From NCBI RefSeq assembly GCF_900187385.1, contig NZ_FYEY01000001.1, forward strand, positions 3,286,001 through 3,350,000: 64,000 nucleotides of DNA, read 5' to 3'. Shown here one piece after another: positions 48,901 through 63,900 of the stretch; the first letter of the stretch is position 1, and each line of letters begins with the position of its first letter. Under the pieces are notes generated by a model. It searched no databases and was not told the origin of the DNA. It worked only from the letters and a program-made list of their open reading frames with translations. The translations under genes and the position numbers were made by a program. The stretch is from Streptomyces sp. 2114.4 (GTDB taxonomy: Bacteria; Actinomycetota; Actinomycetes; Streptomycetales; Streptomycetaceae).

Positions 48901-51900
48901 GAGCTGGTCGACCGCGGTGCTGACGGTCTTGGGGTCCAGGCCGCTGGGGTCGGTGTAGGTGGTGTTCTTCATGCCCAGGTCCTTGGCGGCGGCGTTCATC
49001 TTCTTGACGAACGCTGCCTCGTTGTCGGACTTGGTGTCCCAACGGGCCAGCAGCCGGGCGATGTTGTTGCCGGACGGGATCATCAGCATCTTGAGCATGT
49101 TCTGCTCGCTGAACTTCTGCCCGGCCTTCAGCCCCTCGATCCGGGACTCGTGCCGGGAACCGCCCTCGGTCACCGCCTTGGCGTCGACCTCGATCTTCGG
49201 GCCCCCCTCGTCCTTCTTGAGCGGGTGGTCCCGGAGGACGACGTAGGCCGTCATGATCTTGGCCACGCTCGCGGTGGGCACCGGCTTCTCCTTGCCGAAC
49301 GTGCCCAGATCGCCGGAGCCCACCACCTTGACCGCCGCCTGCCCCTGGTCGGGCCACGGGACGGCGAGCTTGCTGCCCTCGAAGGTGTACGAGGACGCGG
49401 CGTCGCCGACGGTGAGCGTCGGGTCGGGCAGCGGGCGCACCGCCTGGGCGACCACGAAGATGATCACCAGCAGCACCGCCAGCGGGGTCCAGATCTTGAA
49501 CCGGCGGACGACCGTGCGCAGCGGGGTCTCGGGCGGCGGCGGGGTGTTGGTGAGCTGCGCCAGGAGATCGAGCGGCGGCAGGGGCTCCTGCTTGGTCCGC
49601 TCCGACTCGGGCAGCGCGGCGGGAGCGGCGGCGGCCGTGGCTCCCGTGGTGGCGGGCGGCATGGCGCCCGGCCGGCCGGCGGGCTTGGCCGGCGACGTCG
49701 TTTCGGCGGCCTTGTCGGCGGGCTTGGCGGCGGGAAGCGCGCCGGCGGCCTTGCCCTCCGGCTTCGCCTCCGTCTTGTCCCCGGTCTTATCCGCAGCCTT
49801 ACCGGCAGGCCTGTCGACGGGCTTGTCGGACGTCTTGCCCGCCGCCTTGTCCGAGGGCTGCTCCACGGCCTTGTCGGACGTACGGGCGGGCGTCCTGGGC
49901 GCCGTCTTGCCCAGCGACTTACCGGCGGTACCGTCGTCCGCCGACTTCAGCGCCACGAACTGACTGGTCCGCTCGGAGTCCCGCTCGGGACCGCGCGCCA
50001 CCTTGTCATCGGCCTTGGCGTCGTCCTTGGCGCCGGTCTTGGTCTCGCCCTTGGCGCCGGTCTTGGCTCCGGTCTTGGACTCGCCCTTGGCGTCGGCCTT
50101 GGTCTTGCCCTCCGCCGTGTCCTTGGTCTTGCCCTCGGCAGCCGCTTCGTCCTTGGCTCCGGTCTTGCCCTTGCCCTCGGACTTGCTCTCCGCGGCGCCG
50201 TTGCTCTGGGCCTTGTCCTTGGCGGCGTCCATGCCCTTGGCCGGGGGCGTGACCTTGGCCGCGTCCTCGCCCCTGACGGGCGGGGTGATCTTGAACGCCG
50301 TGGTCGCCTGGTCGACGGCACCGGCCGCCGCACCCTTCCCCTTCAGCTTCGCGACAGCAAATACCCGGGTGGCTTCATCCACCGCCGTCCCGTCGGCGTC
50401 GGCATCGACCTCCACATCGGCGTCGGCATCCCCCTCACCGCTGCCCTTGCCGTCAGCCTTGCCCTTGCCCTTGCCCGCAGACGCAGCGCCGGCCTTCCCG
50501 CCGGCCTTCTCGTCGGACTTGCCCTTCTGCGGCCCGACGGTCTTGAAGACGGCGGTCGGCTGATCGACAACCTCGTCCGCGGACTCAGCCCCGTCCGCGG
50601 GCTCAGCCTTGGCCGACGGCTCGGCCTTGGCCGACGACTTACCCTCCGCCGCGGACTCAGCCTTGCCTGACGCGGACTTCCCGGACTCCGCTTCCGGCTC
50701 CGTCCCCTGCTTCACTTCCGGCTTTGCGACGGCACCCTCGGCATCACCGTCAGCGCCCTCGCCGGCCTCAGCGCCACCGTCACCGCGATCGCCGGCCTCG
50801 GCGCCCTCGGTGCCGGTCTCAGCGCCCTCAGCGCCGGCCTCGGTACCGCCCTCGGCGTCCTCCGCGTCCTCATCGCCCTTCCCGGCGACCCAGGCGGCCA
50901 CAGCGACCCGAAGGCGCTCATCGCCACCCCCGCCACCGCCATCGGCGCCCTCAGCAGCCTCAGCGGCCTCCTGAGGTGCCTCCGACGCCTCAGACGCTCC
51001 AGCCCCCTCAGGCGCCCCGCCGTCCTCAGACGCTTCGGCCCCGGCCGCGGCCTCCGACCCGGCCGCAGACTCCGACTTCACACCAGACCCCGACTTCGCC
51101 GCAGATTCCCCAGATTCCGACTTCGCCGCAGACTCCGGCGCCGCCGCAGCCTCCGGCTCCTTCTCAGGCTTCGAGTCCGTCCCGGCCCCCGATTCCTTCG
51201 CCGGCCCGGCCGGCTCCCCGCGGAAGGCGGACAGGCGCGGATCACGTTTGCTCCGCGCCGTCTCCCCCGACGCCTGCTTCTTGTCCGACTTACCGGGGGA
51301 CTCGCCCGCCACCGATGTCTCCTTCATACGTCGCCACGCTGCCTTGGCCCTGTGTTCCCAAGTGTCCTGTGTCCGCATGGCACCATCTCGCCGCCACGCG
51401 TACCGGTAGGCGCCGCACCCCACAGAAAGATGTCGCCTACGTGCAAGACGAGAACGACATACCTACCGGTTCCCTACCGAACCCCCCACGCACCCTCGAC
51501 AGATGAATGTGAGAGGGGTCACCCTGTCATTCATCCACGCGGGGAGGCATGGATGGGCAGGAGCCGCAGAACAATTCCGGAGGAGCTTCTGCTGCTCGCT
51601 TTGGACCCGACGACGGGTACCACAGCGCAGCCGCAGTCGCTCGACCTCGGCCTGGCCGGGGCCCAGCTAGTAGAGCTGGCTCTGGCAGGACGGATAGCCC
51701 CAGACGGGGATCGTATCGCCGTGGTGATGGCACGGCCGACAGGAGATCCAACTCTGGACTCCGCGCTCGAACTGCTGCGCCGACGCGGCAGTCCGGTGCG
51801 CGCGGTCCACTGGATCGGCGGGCCCCGGCTGGGGCTGCGCCAGACCTACCTCACGCACCTGGAACGGTGCGGCATGGTGCATGCCGTGGCGGGACAGATG

Positions 51901-54900
51901 TGCGGGGTGCTGCCGACGACGCGCTACCAGGCGACGGAGACGGCCATCAGCCGGGAAATCAGGGCCCGGCTGGACAACGCGATCCGCACCGGCGTACCCC
52001 CGGACCCGCGGACCGCGGCGCTCGCCGCGCTGGCCCATGCGGTCGGTCTCGGCAAGCATCTGTATCCAGGGAACGAAGGGCGGTCATCGCGCTCCCGTCT
52101 CCGGGATCTGATCCGGCACGACCCGATGGGCGGACTGGTCGCACACGCCGTCATGGATGTGCAGAACGGCGTCACGGCACAGCCACGACGGCCGCAGGCC
52201 GCCGCCACGGGAGCCGTACGGCAACCGGCGGCCCGGGCCTCGGCGGAACCGGCCGGTGCGCCGGGCCAGTCGCGGCACGGCCACGGCCGGATGGCCCGGG
52301 TGGGCGCCCGCTGACGCCGTAGGACACCCGGCGGCGCCTCATGCGTCACCGCTACACCCACCGCACCACGGCACCACCGCACACCGGACCACGCACCACC
52401 GTCCCCACGATCCCGTTCGGGAGCCGCAGCAAGAAGCGCGGGGTGGCGGGCCGGCCGTTCAGGACGACGGCCGGCCCGCCACCCCGCGCACCTGCGCGGG
52501 CGCATTTTCCCGATTCCGGCCCCAAATTTCCACCGTGACCACCTTGTCCAGCCATTTGCCAGCGCGACGTGGACCGTTGGTGGCAGTCTGCTGACCAGAA
52601 AACAGCAGTACGGAGCCGGAGGTGCACTTAGCGTGGCGTCCAACGTCAACCCCACCGTCAGGCGACGCCGATTGGGCCAGGAGCTGCGCAGGCTTCGAGA
52701 GGCCAAAGGCATGACGGCAGAAGAGGTGGCGGACCGGCTGCTCGTCTCGCAGTCGAAGATCAGCAGATTGGAGAACGGGCGTCGCAGCATCAGCCAGCGC
52801 GATGTCCGCGATCTGTGCGGGGTCTACGAGGTCGAAGACCACCGCATCGTGGATTCACTGATGCAGATGGCCAAGGATTCACGCCAGCAGGGGTGGTGGC
52901 ACGCCTTCGGCGACATCCCGTACAGCGTCTACATCGGCCTGGAGACCGAGGCCGCCTCGCTGCGGGTGTACGAATCCCTGCTGGTACCCGGCCTGCTCCA
53001 GACGACCGACTATGCCCAGGCGGTCATTCCCGGCACGGTCCCCGAGCTGGCGCCCGACCATTTGGAGAAGCGCATTCAGGTGCGGATGCGGCGCCAGGAC
53101 CGGATCAATGATTCCGAGCACCCGTTGCGACTGTGGGCGGTGCTGGACGAGAGCGCGCTGCGCAGGGTGGTCGGCAGCCACCTGATCATGCGCGAGCAAC
53201 TGGACCATCTTGTCGAGATGAGCCAATTGCCGCATGTGACGGTCCAGATTCTGCCGTACGACACCGGTGCGCACGCCGGCATGTCGGGAACGTTCTCCAT
53301 CCTCGAATTCGACGATGCCGCCGATTCCAGCGTGGTCTACATCGAGGGCGTCACCAGCGACCTCTATCTGGAGAAGACCAATGATGTGCACAAGTACACG
53401 ATCATGTACGAGCATTTGCGCGCACAGGCATTGAGCGCCGAGCAGAGCCGGGAGTTCATCGCTGCCGCGGCGAAATCCCATGCGGATGCCGCGGGGTGAG
53501 GACCGCCGGGGAGAAATAGTACGGAACCGGCATTCCTGCGGGGAGGTTGGCACGGTACACCTGCACCCGCCCCCGTGAATAGGGATCAAGAAATATGCCA
53601 TTCGGACGGGTGAACGGCCTCTGCGGCTCGTGATGTTGGCGCGTAGCGTCATCACTACCGAATCCGCGGTAACTCAGAGTGAGCTGGAGTGAACATGGCC
53701 GTGCAGCCCAATTCCGCATTCTCCTGGACCAAGTCCTCGTACTCCGGTGGCAACGGCGCCTGCGTGGAAATCGCCGTGCCCGCTGTCACCGCTATTGCCG
53801 TACGGGACTCCAAGGACCCCGACGGTCCGCGCCTCACGTTCGACAACTCCTCCTGGGCCCGCTTCGTGTCGGACCTCGCCGGTGGCGCGTTCGACCTGGC
53901 GTGACCTGAGCCGTCACCGTCCGCGGGTCCGCAGTCCGCAGATACGAGCCCTCTCGACTGGATCGCCGTCCTGGCCGAGGGGGCTCGGCCATGTCCGGGC
54001 CCATGGCCACCCCACGTACGTGCCCACCCCTCTTGCCCGGCGGGCGACCGGCGGCCGCGGAGGGCCGCCGGTCCGCCGTCGCTCAGCGCAGCTCGGATAC
54101 GTACCGGTCCGTCCCGGGCACGGTCGGGAGGAACGGCGCCACCAGCTCCACCCGCCCCGGCGCCGAATCCGCGACCTCCTCCTCCAGGCCGGTGAAGTGC
54201 GCCGTCCAGCCGTCGCGCGGGTCTTGCTGGAGGAACCACAGGAGGGTCAGCCGGGTATCCACCCCCACGACCTGCTTCACATAGGACATCCGGTCCCCCG
54301 GCAGCGGTGTCGGCCGGAAGACCGTGACCATCGCCGCCGGTGAACCCGCCAGCCGCCGCGGGAGGTGGCGGGCGCACAGCCACTCCACGAGCTCGGCCCG
54401 TTGCTCCTGCCCCTCCGCATCGATCACCTCCAGCACCAGCCCGGCGTAGGGGTGGTCCAGGGCGTGGAAGTCACGGGGGCCCGCGGCACCGTCCCGGTAG
54501 ACCGTTGCCACGTGGTCCTGGAAGGCCGTGAAGACGTGCGTACGGTCCTGGTAGACCCGGCCGTCCCGGTTGAGGCGCTGATTGATGCCGACGGTCCACT
54601 TCATGTGCTCGTCGTAACGGCCCTCGGTGAGCCAGTAGGTGGAGAGGTAGCAGCCGGTCGTGACCGGCTGGGCGACGGCGGAATTCTCCGGGCGGCGCAG
54701 CAGTTGCAGGTCACGGGTGGCCACCCAGCGGCGGCCGGCGAATATCCACGGCATCGCCATCGCGCCCGCGATGTAGTGGTCGTCCTCGTACCAGCGGTTG
54801 TAGGCGAATTCGTGTCCCGGATGCGGTTCGACCATGGTGATCAGCGCATGTCCGGGGCGCACACCGTAGGGGCCGACGGCGGCGAGCTCGGCGTAGGCGG

Positions 54901-57900
54901 CGGGCCCGGTGCCGTGGGCAGTGATCCCGGTGCCGTGGGTGATCCCGGTGTCGGCGGCGGCCGCTTCGGCCGGCGTTCCTCTGCTGTCTGCGGTCATGGC
55001 AGACAGGTGTAGCTGACGACGCGTCACATGGGGAGGGCCGCGCATCCACGGTACCGAAGCCACCGGGCACCGGGGCCACGGGCTCTGGCCGTCACGCGGG
55101 CGCGCGCCCCTCCGCCTCCTCCGCCCCTCCGTCTCCTCCGCCCGCCCACCATGCGGTCCGCCCTGCACACCGCTCCCCGGCCCCCTTAGGCTGCCTGCCA
55201 TCTGCAGCTCACGCCGGTTAATCGCAGACACGAGCGATGGGAGCCGTCATGCCGGACTCGATCCCTGCCTCCGCGGCCACTGCCGTCCCGGGGCTCGCCG
55301 CACGTGCGGCGCGGACCGGCAGTTCGCCCGTACGCGAGATCCTGGCGCTCACCGCCCGGCCGGAGGTCATCTCGTTCGCCGGCGGGCTGCCCGCGCCCGA
55401 GCTGTTCGACGCGGCGGGCATAGCGGCGGCCTTCCGGCACGTACTGGCCGAGGAGCCCATGCGCGCCCTGCAGTACTCCACCAGTGAGGGCGATCCGGAG
55501 CTGCGTGCGGCCGTCGCGGCGCGTACGACCGCACGCGGACTGCCCACCGACGCCGACGACCTGCTGGTGACCACCGGCTCGCAGCAGGGGCTGACGCTGC
55601 TGGCCACGACCCTGTTGGAGCCGGGCGATGTGGTGCTGGTCGAGGACCCCTGCTACCTCGCGGCGCTGCAGACCTTCTCCTTCGCGGGCGCCCGGGTGGT
55701 GCCGGTGCCGGCCGACGACGAGGGGATCGACCCGGCCGCGCTGGACGAGATCACCGCGCGCGAGCGGCCCAGGCTGCTCTACCTCGTGCCGACGTTCCAG
55801 AACCCCACCGGCCGCACCCTGTCCGCCGAGCGCCGGGCCGCGGTCGCCGAGGTCGCCGCCCGGCGCGGGCTGTGGATCGCCGAGGACGACCCGTACGGCG
55901 AACTGCGGTTCGAGGGCGAGCCGGTGCCGTGGGTCGCCTCGTTCCCCGGGGCCGAGGACCGTACGGCGCTGCTGGGCTCGTTCTCGAAGGTGATGGCGCC
56001 CGGTCTGCGGCTGGGGACGGTGCGGGCGCCGGCCGCCTTGCGGCGGGCCTGTGTCATCGCCAAGCAGGCCGCCGATCTGCACACCTCGACCGTCGACCAG
56101 GCCGCCGCGGCCCGGTATCTGGCGGTCGCCGACCTCGACGCCCATCTGCGGCGGGTGCGCGACGCCTACCGGGCGCGGCGGGATGCCCTGGTCGACGGGC
56201 TGTCCACGGCGCTGCCCGGGGGTTCGCGGTGGAACCGGCCGGCCGGCGGCATGTTCGTGTGGGCGACCCTGCCCGAGGGGTACGACGCGACGGCGCTGCT
56301 GCCCGGGGTGGTCCGGCATGACGTCGCCTACGTCCCCGGGGCGCCGTTCTTCGCGGGGCCGCCGGATGCGACCGCGGTCCGCCTGTCGTTCGTGACGCAC
56401 TCCCCGGAGGAGATCCGCGAGGGGCTGGGGCGGCTGCAGAAGGCCCTGGAGGGGGCGGGCCGGGACGGGCGGCCCTGACGGCGGCAGCTCTGGCTTTCCC
56501 CGGCCCCCGGACCTAACCTGACGCACCATCAGGAATGTGTCGAGGGCCTGGCCGGGAGGCACACATGCTGCTGCGGAACAAGACCGTCATCGTCTCGGGC
56601 GTGGGGGCCGGGCTCGGCCATCAGGTCGCGGCGGCCTGCGTACGGGACGGCGCCTCGGTGGTGCTGGGCGCCCGTACGGAGGCGAACCTCGCCGCGTCGG
56701 CCGCGCGGCTCGACCCCTCGGGCGAGCGCGCGGCCTGGCGGGTGACCGATATCGGCGACGAGGCGCAGTGCGAGGCGCTGGCCGCGCTGGCCGTGGAGCG
56801 GTTCGGCGGGATCGATGCGGTGGTCCATGTCGCGGCGCTGGACTCGCTCTTCGGAGGTCTGCGGGACGCCGACTTCGACTCCTGGCGCAGCGTCGTGGAC
56901 GTCAATCTCTTCGGCACCCTGCGGATGACCCGGGCCTGCCTGCCGTCCCTGGTGGCGCGCGGCGGCGGCTCGGTGGTGATGATCGGTACGCAGTCGTCGG
57001 TCGCCGCCCCCTCGCAGGTGCGGCAGGCGGCGTATGCGGCGTCCAAGGGCGGGCTGGTCTCGGCGATGTACTCACTCGCGCGCGAGCTGGGACCGGACCG
57101 GATACGCGTCAACACCGTGCAGCCCGGGTGGATGTGGGGCCCGCCGGTGGAGGCGTACGTCACGTTCCAGGCCCAGAGCGAAGGCGTTCCGGAAGCGGAG
57201 GTGCTGGGCCGGCTGACGGAGCGGATGGCGCTGCCCGAGCTGGCGACGGACGCCGACGTGGCCGACTGTGCGGTCTTCCTGGCCTCCGACCGGGCGCGTG
57301 CCATCACCGGCCAGTCGCTGCTGGTCAACGCGGGGGAGCTGATGCGGTAGCGGGCGTCCGGGGCGCACCGGCGCTGCCGCACCTTCATGGGCCGCACCCC
57401 TGTGGGCCGCCCCGCTGTGGGCCGCCCTCCATGGGACGCATCACCGGGCGGCGGCGTCCGTTGCCCGCCACCCCGGCCGGCCCGTCTCCGTACGGCCGGT
57501 CAGGCCCGCGGGTACCGGGCGAGCCACCCCGGCGACGAGCCGGCCGGGCCGTGCAGCGCGGGCCCCTGCGTCATCTCCATCGAGAAGTCGTCGGCCAGCT
57601 GCAGGATCGTCTCCCGGCCCTCCAGCTCGACCAGCCACACCGGGGGCAGTGCCGTCTCGCCGTGCAGAGTCCCCAGCAGGTTGCCGCAGATGGCGCCGGT
57701 CGAATCGCTGTCCCCGCTGTGGTTGACGGCGAGCAGCAGGCCGTGCCGGACGTCCTCGGCGACCAGTGCGCAGTACACGCCGATCGCCAGCGCCTCCTCG
57801 GCCGTCCACCCCTGCCCCAGCGACTCCACCCGGGCGGGTGTCGGCATGCCCTGCCGTACGGCGCCGAGCGCGCGCTTGAGGGCGTCGGTGGTCTCCTCGT

Positions 57901-60900
57901 GACCCGGACGGGTGGCCAGGTGCGCCAGCGCCTTCTGCACGGCACCGTCAAGGTCCTCGCCGCGGGCCAGCGAGTGGCTGATGACCGCGAAGGCGCCGGC
58001 CGCCAGATAGCCGGTGGGGTGGCCGTGCGTCTGCGCCCCGCACTCGGCGGCGAGCTGGAAGACCAGTTGCGGTTCCCAGCCGACCAGCAACCCGAACGGC
58101 GCGGAGCGCATCACCGCGCCGCAGCCCTTCGAGTCCGGGTTCTTGGGCGTCTCCAGCGTGCCCATGACCTCGTCGCCGAGGCCGCTCAGGCAGGCCCGGC
58201 CGGGCGCCCGGCGGGAGTACAGCCACTCCTCGCGGGCGAGCCAGCCGTCGTCCTTCCTGCGCTCGTCCGGGCCCCAGTCGCGCTGGGTCGCTGCCCAGCG
58301 CAGATAGGCGCGGTGGACGTCGGTGGGCGGATGCCAGGCGCCGGTATCGCGGCGCACCTGGGCCCGGATCAGCCCGTCCACGGTGAACAGGGTCATCTGG
58401 GTGTCGTCGGTGACCGCGCCGCGCCGCCCGAAGGCGGGTACGAAATCGGCCACGCCCTCCTGGCCGTGCGCCGTGCGGATCGCGTCGAGCGAGTCGAATT
58501 CGATACCGGCACCGAGCGCATCGCCGATGGCGCCGCCGAGCAGACAGCCGCGTACCCGGCTACGGAAGTCCTGCTGTTCCGCGCGGCCCCAGATGGCGCC
58601 GCCGCCTCCTGTTGCGCTCACTGCGCCCTCCCGATACCGAGTGCGTCCCGGGGCCTTCCGGGGCCCCTGGCGCAGCACTGTAATCGACCAGGATTGATCA
58701 GTTTCCGGCCAGGTGTGTATTGCGACCAGTCACTCATAAGGCGGCTTTTGGCCGGTACTGCCGCTATGGGCACGGGCTCAACCGAATCGGCTGTGGCTGA
58801 AAACACTCCCCTGCGGACGGCCGCACCCGCCTTCCCGGCGGGCCGCCCGATCCGCCGACCGGGCTGAAGAAAGCGTTCGATGATGGCGTGTGCCCGCGCT
58901 GGGCATGCTCTCCCCATGTCCGAGTACGAGTGGGATCGCACCACCATGGCCGTTGTCGCCTCCGCGCTTTCCGGGGACAGCGACGGCGCGGTGGAACTCC
59001 TCCGGCCGCTCCCCCAGAGCGATGTCTGCCATATCGCGGTACGGCTCGCCGCCATGGCCGCCGACGCACTGATCGTCGCCGCCCAGGACAGCGGAGGCGA
59101 CCGCGAGGAGGCACTGTCGCAGTGGCAGCAGTGCATCCTGCAGCACGAGGCCGAGTACGAGGGCGAGTGAAGGCCCGGGCCGGCGGGCGGGCCGGCCGGC
59201 CGACGACCGGTCTGGGACCACCGCCGTGCGGCCGGGGCCGCCTGCGTTCCAGCGGATTGCCCCGGCAGCCCGTTGCGGCGGATTGCCCGGCCGCCCGTTC
59301 CACCGGGGCTGCCGCGGCCGCCCGTTTCAGTCGGCCAGAGGCAGCAGCGCCGGGAGATGGCCGTCCGAAGCGAGGGCGACGGCCTGGCGTTCTTCGGTGA
59401 CCGGGGCGTACGTCGTGGTGCGGGGGCGGGCCGGGCGGCCGGCCCGGTCAGCGATGGCGATGAGGTCCTGGATGGAGCGGTAGGAGCCGTAACTCGAGCC
59501 CGCCATCCGGGAGATGGTCTCCTCCATCAGCGTGCCGCCGAGGTCGTTGGCTCCGGAGCGGAGCATTTCGGCGGCGCCTTCCGTCCCGAGCTTGACCCAG
59601 CTGGTCTGGATGTTGGTGATGTGGGGGTGCAGCAGCACCCGGGCCATCGCGGTCACCGCGCGGTTGTCGCGCGTGGTGGGGCCGGGGCGAGCGATGCCGG
59701 CGAGGTAGACGGGGGCGTTGGTGTGGATGAACGGGAGGGTGACGAACTCCGTGAAGCCCCCCGTCTCCTGCTGGATCCGTGCCAGCAGGCGCAGATGGCC
59801 CAGCCAGTGGCGCGGCTGGTCGACATGGCCGTACATCATCGTCGAGGACGAGCCGATGCCCAGCTCATGGGCGGTCTTGATGACCTCGACCCAGGTGGCG
59901 GTGGGCAGCTTGCCCTTGGTGAGGATCCAGCGGACCTCGTCGTCCAGGATCTCGGCCGCGGTGCCGGGGATGCTGTCCAGCCCGGCGGCCTTGGCCTCGC
60001 TGAGCCATTCACGGATGGACAGGCCCGTACGCGTCGCGCCGTTGACGACCTCCATGGGCGAGAAGGCGTGCACATGCATACCGGGGACGCGTTCCTTCAC
60101 GGCGCGCGCGATGTCGAAGTACGCCGTGCCGGGCAGGTCGGGGTGGATGCCGCCCTGCATACACACCTCCACCGCCCCTACGTCCCACGCCTGTTGGGCA
60201 CGGTCGGCGACCTGGGAGAGGGAGAGGGTGTAGGCGTCGGCGTCGGTGCGGCGCTGAGCGAACGCGCAGAAGCGGCAGCCGGTGTAGCAGACGTTGGTGA
60301 AGTTGATGTTCCTGGTGACGATGTAGGTGACGTCGTCACCCACGGTGTCGCGCCGTAGCTGGTCGGCGAGGGTGCAGAGGGCGTCCAGGGCGGGCCCGTC
60401 GGCGTGCAGCAGCGCCAGCGCCTGCGCGTCGGTGAGCTTGGTGGGGTCGTCGGCGGCCTGCGACAGGGCCTGCCGTACGTCGGCTTCGATGCGCTCCGGT
60501 GCCATCCCGGGGGCGGCGGCCTCACGCAGTGCCTCCCAGTCGCCGTAGACCTCGTCGAAGTCGTCGCGGCGGTCGGCGGTGCGGCCTTCGGTGTCGATGG
60601 TGTGGTGCAGGTCCGTACGGCCCGAGGAGGCCATCGTGAAGCCCTCGTCGGGCTCCTGCCAGGGGCGGCCCACCACGGGCGCGTCCTCCACGGCCAGGCC
60701 CGTCTCCGGGTCGGCGAGCGCCCGTACATGGGGCAGCAGGCGGGGGTCGAGCCAGGGCTCACCGCGCTGCAGGAACTCCGGGTAGATGGGGAGCCGTTCC
60801 CGCAGCTCGAAACCGGCGGCGGCACAGCGCTCGGTCAGCTCGTCGATCTGGGGCCAGGGGCGCTCGGGGTTCACATGGTCGAGGGTCAGCGGGGAGACAC

Positions 60901-63900
60901 CACCCCAGTCGTCGATCCCGGCGTCGATGAGCAGCGCGTACTCGCCGTCGACGAGGTTGGGCGGCGCCTGGATGCGCGTCGAGGGGCCCATGACGTGCCG
61001 GGCCACCGCGATGGTCGCGGCCAGCTCCTCCAGCTCGGCGTCCGGCATGCCGCGCATCGCCGTGTCCGGCTTGGCGCGGAAGTTCTGCATGATCAGCTCT
61101 TGGATGCCGTGGTACGCGCGCTGAATACGGCGCAGCGCGAACAGGGACTCGGCGCGCTCCTCGTATGTCTCGCCGATGCCGATGAGCAGCCCGGTGGTGA
61201 AGGGGACGTTGGAGCGTCCGGCGTCCTCCAGGACACGCAGCCGGACGGCAGGTTCCTTGTCGGGCGATCCGTAGTGGGGACCGCCGGGCTCGCTCCACAG
61301 CCGCTCGGCGGTCGTCTCCAGCATCATCCCCAGGGAGGGGGCGACGGGCTTGAGCCGCTGGAAGTCCGTCCAGGACAGCACCCCGGGGTTGAGGTGCGGC
61401 AGCAGACCGGTCTCCTCCAGGACGCGGATCGCCATGGCGCGGACGTACGAGAGCGTGTCCTCATAACCATGCGCCTCCAGCCACTCGCGGGCCTCGGGCC
61501 AGCGGTCCTCCGGCTTGTCCCCCAGGGTGAAGAGGGCTTCCTTGCAGCCCAGTTCGGCACCGCGGCGGGCGATGTCCAGCACCTCGTCGGGCGACATGAA
61601 CATCCCGTGGCCATCGCGGCGCAGCTTGCCGGGGACGGTGACGAAGGTGCAGTAGTGGCACTTGTCCCGGCACAGGCGCGTCAGGGGGATGAAGACCCCG
61701 CGGGAGTACGTGATGACTCCGGGGCGCCCCGCGGCGTCCAGACCGGCATCCCGCACCCGGGCCGCGGAGGCGCACAGGTCCGTGAGGTCCGCGCCGCGCG
61801 CCTGGAGCAGCACCGCGGCCTCGCCGGCGTCCAGCGCCACACCGTCGCGGGCCCGCTTGAGCGCACGGCGCATCGCGTTGGCCGTTGGCCGTCCCTGGGC
61901 GGCGGGCCCGGAGGTCCTTTCGTGGTCGGTCCCTTGGTCCGATGCCTGGTCAGGTCCCTGCACGCTGGAAGTCATCCTCCGAGGATACGAGCGTCCACCG
62001 ACAGCGCCGCCGCCGGAGATCGGGTGGTAGGTGTGCCACTGATCACTACGGCCGGGTGTTCCGTCCGGGCTCGTCAGGGCACTTCCCGGCGGCGGCTCCC
62101 GGCACGCCTACATACTGGCCAGCAGCTCGTCGGAGTACGTCCGGGTCAGGAACTCCATGTTGTGGCCGTCGGGGTCGTTGAGGTAGAGACCGCGGCCGCC
62201 GTCGAGAGTGTTGATCTCCTGCGGCCTGGTGTGCATGGGGTCGGCCCAGTAGGAAAGCTCCCGCTCCTGTATGCGGTCGAAGATCGCGTCGAACTCGCCC
62301 TCGGACACCAGGAACGCGTAGTGCGTGGGGACGAACTCGCCGCCCGCGACGTGCTCGGCGTAGTCGAGGGTCACTCCGTTGTCGAGCCTGAGGGCCGCGA
62401 AGGGGCCGAAGGCCTTGGGTTCGGGCGCGCCGAGCAGGCCGGCCAGGAACCGGGCGGAGGCGAAACGGTCCTTGCTGTGCACGATGGTGTGGTCGAGGCG
62501 AGGCATGGGATCTCCTTGATCTCTCTGGCCGAGGGGTCAACGTGTCCTCTGATCTGCCGAATCGGCACGGGCCACCGGTGTTCTCGGCCCATCGAGCCGT
62601 AGGGACCTGAGCTCCTTGGGCCGCTTGATCTCGTGGGGCCGCTGATCTTCTGGGACGGCTGACCTCCCGGGCCGTTGATGTTCTTGGCCGTTCACCGTTC
62701 TCCCCGGGCCGCCGGTCTGCGCAGAGATCCGCGGCCCTTCACCTTCGACGCTACGACTGCGGAGGCCGCCGCGGATCGTTCTCCGGTACCGGGACGGGCA
62801 GGAAGCGGTACACCGCTGGTCCTAGGCCCGTCCCCCCTCACAGGTCACCCGTCCCGCACGCGGCGCTCCCCTGCGTCACCCGTCACAGGTACTGCGCGAA
62901 GTCGTCCAGTGTCCGCAGTACCTCGGCCTCCCCGGCCGGCGGCAGCTGCAGCACCACCTCCTGCACGCCCAGCTCGCGAAAGCGCGCCAGCTTCCCGGCC
63001 GAGGGCTGGACCGCGTAGGGCACCACCACCGGCTCGCCCGTACGCCCGGCGTCCGACCATGCCTGCCGCAGCACCGGAACGGTCTCCGTCAGCCCGCGGC
63101 CGCCGATCGGCAGCCACCCGTCGGCGTACTCGGCGATCTGCCCGAAGAGCTTGGGGCCGGCCGCGCCGCCGAGGAGGGTGCGCGGTGCGCCGTGCCGCGG
63201 CTTGGGGTGGGCGAGGGAGGCGCGTACGGACCCGAATGCGCCCTGGTAGGCGGTCGGTTCCTCGGCCCACAGGGCGCGCATCAGCGCCACCCGGTCGCGG
63301 GTCAGCTCCCGCCGGGTCGACCACTCGACGCCGTGGTCGGCGGCCTCCTCGACGTTCCAGCCGTAGCCGATGCCGAGGGTGAAACGGCCGCCGGAGAGGA
63401 AGTCGAGGGTCGCGATCTGCTTGGCGAGGTCGACCGGGTCGTGCTGGGCGACGAGGGTGATGCCGGTGCCGAGGGTGAGCCGTTCGGTGACCGCGGCGAC
63501 CTGGCCGAGCGCGATGAACGGGTCGAGGGTGCGGCCGTATTCGCGGGGCAGCGGCTCGCCCATCGGGGCGGGGGTGTCCCGGCTGGCGGGGATGTGGGTG
63601 TGCTCGGGGAGATAAAGGCCGGCGAAACCGCGCTGCTCCAGCTCGCGGCCCAGCCGGTCCGGCCGGATCGTCTCGTCGGTCAGGAAGATCGTGGTCGCGA
63701 TCCGCATGCGGGAACACCTCCGTGTCAGGCGGGTGAGTGACCGCATGGTGCCTCACCGCCCGACGGTTATCCACAGGCCTTTCGCTCACCGTCACACGCG
63801 CGTACAACAGTTTTCACGCGGTGCAACGAACCGGCCGCGCAGCGGAACGAGACGACAGCGGGCGGAACGAACGGGCACGACAGGCGCAGGAGACGGGCCT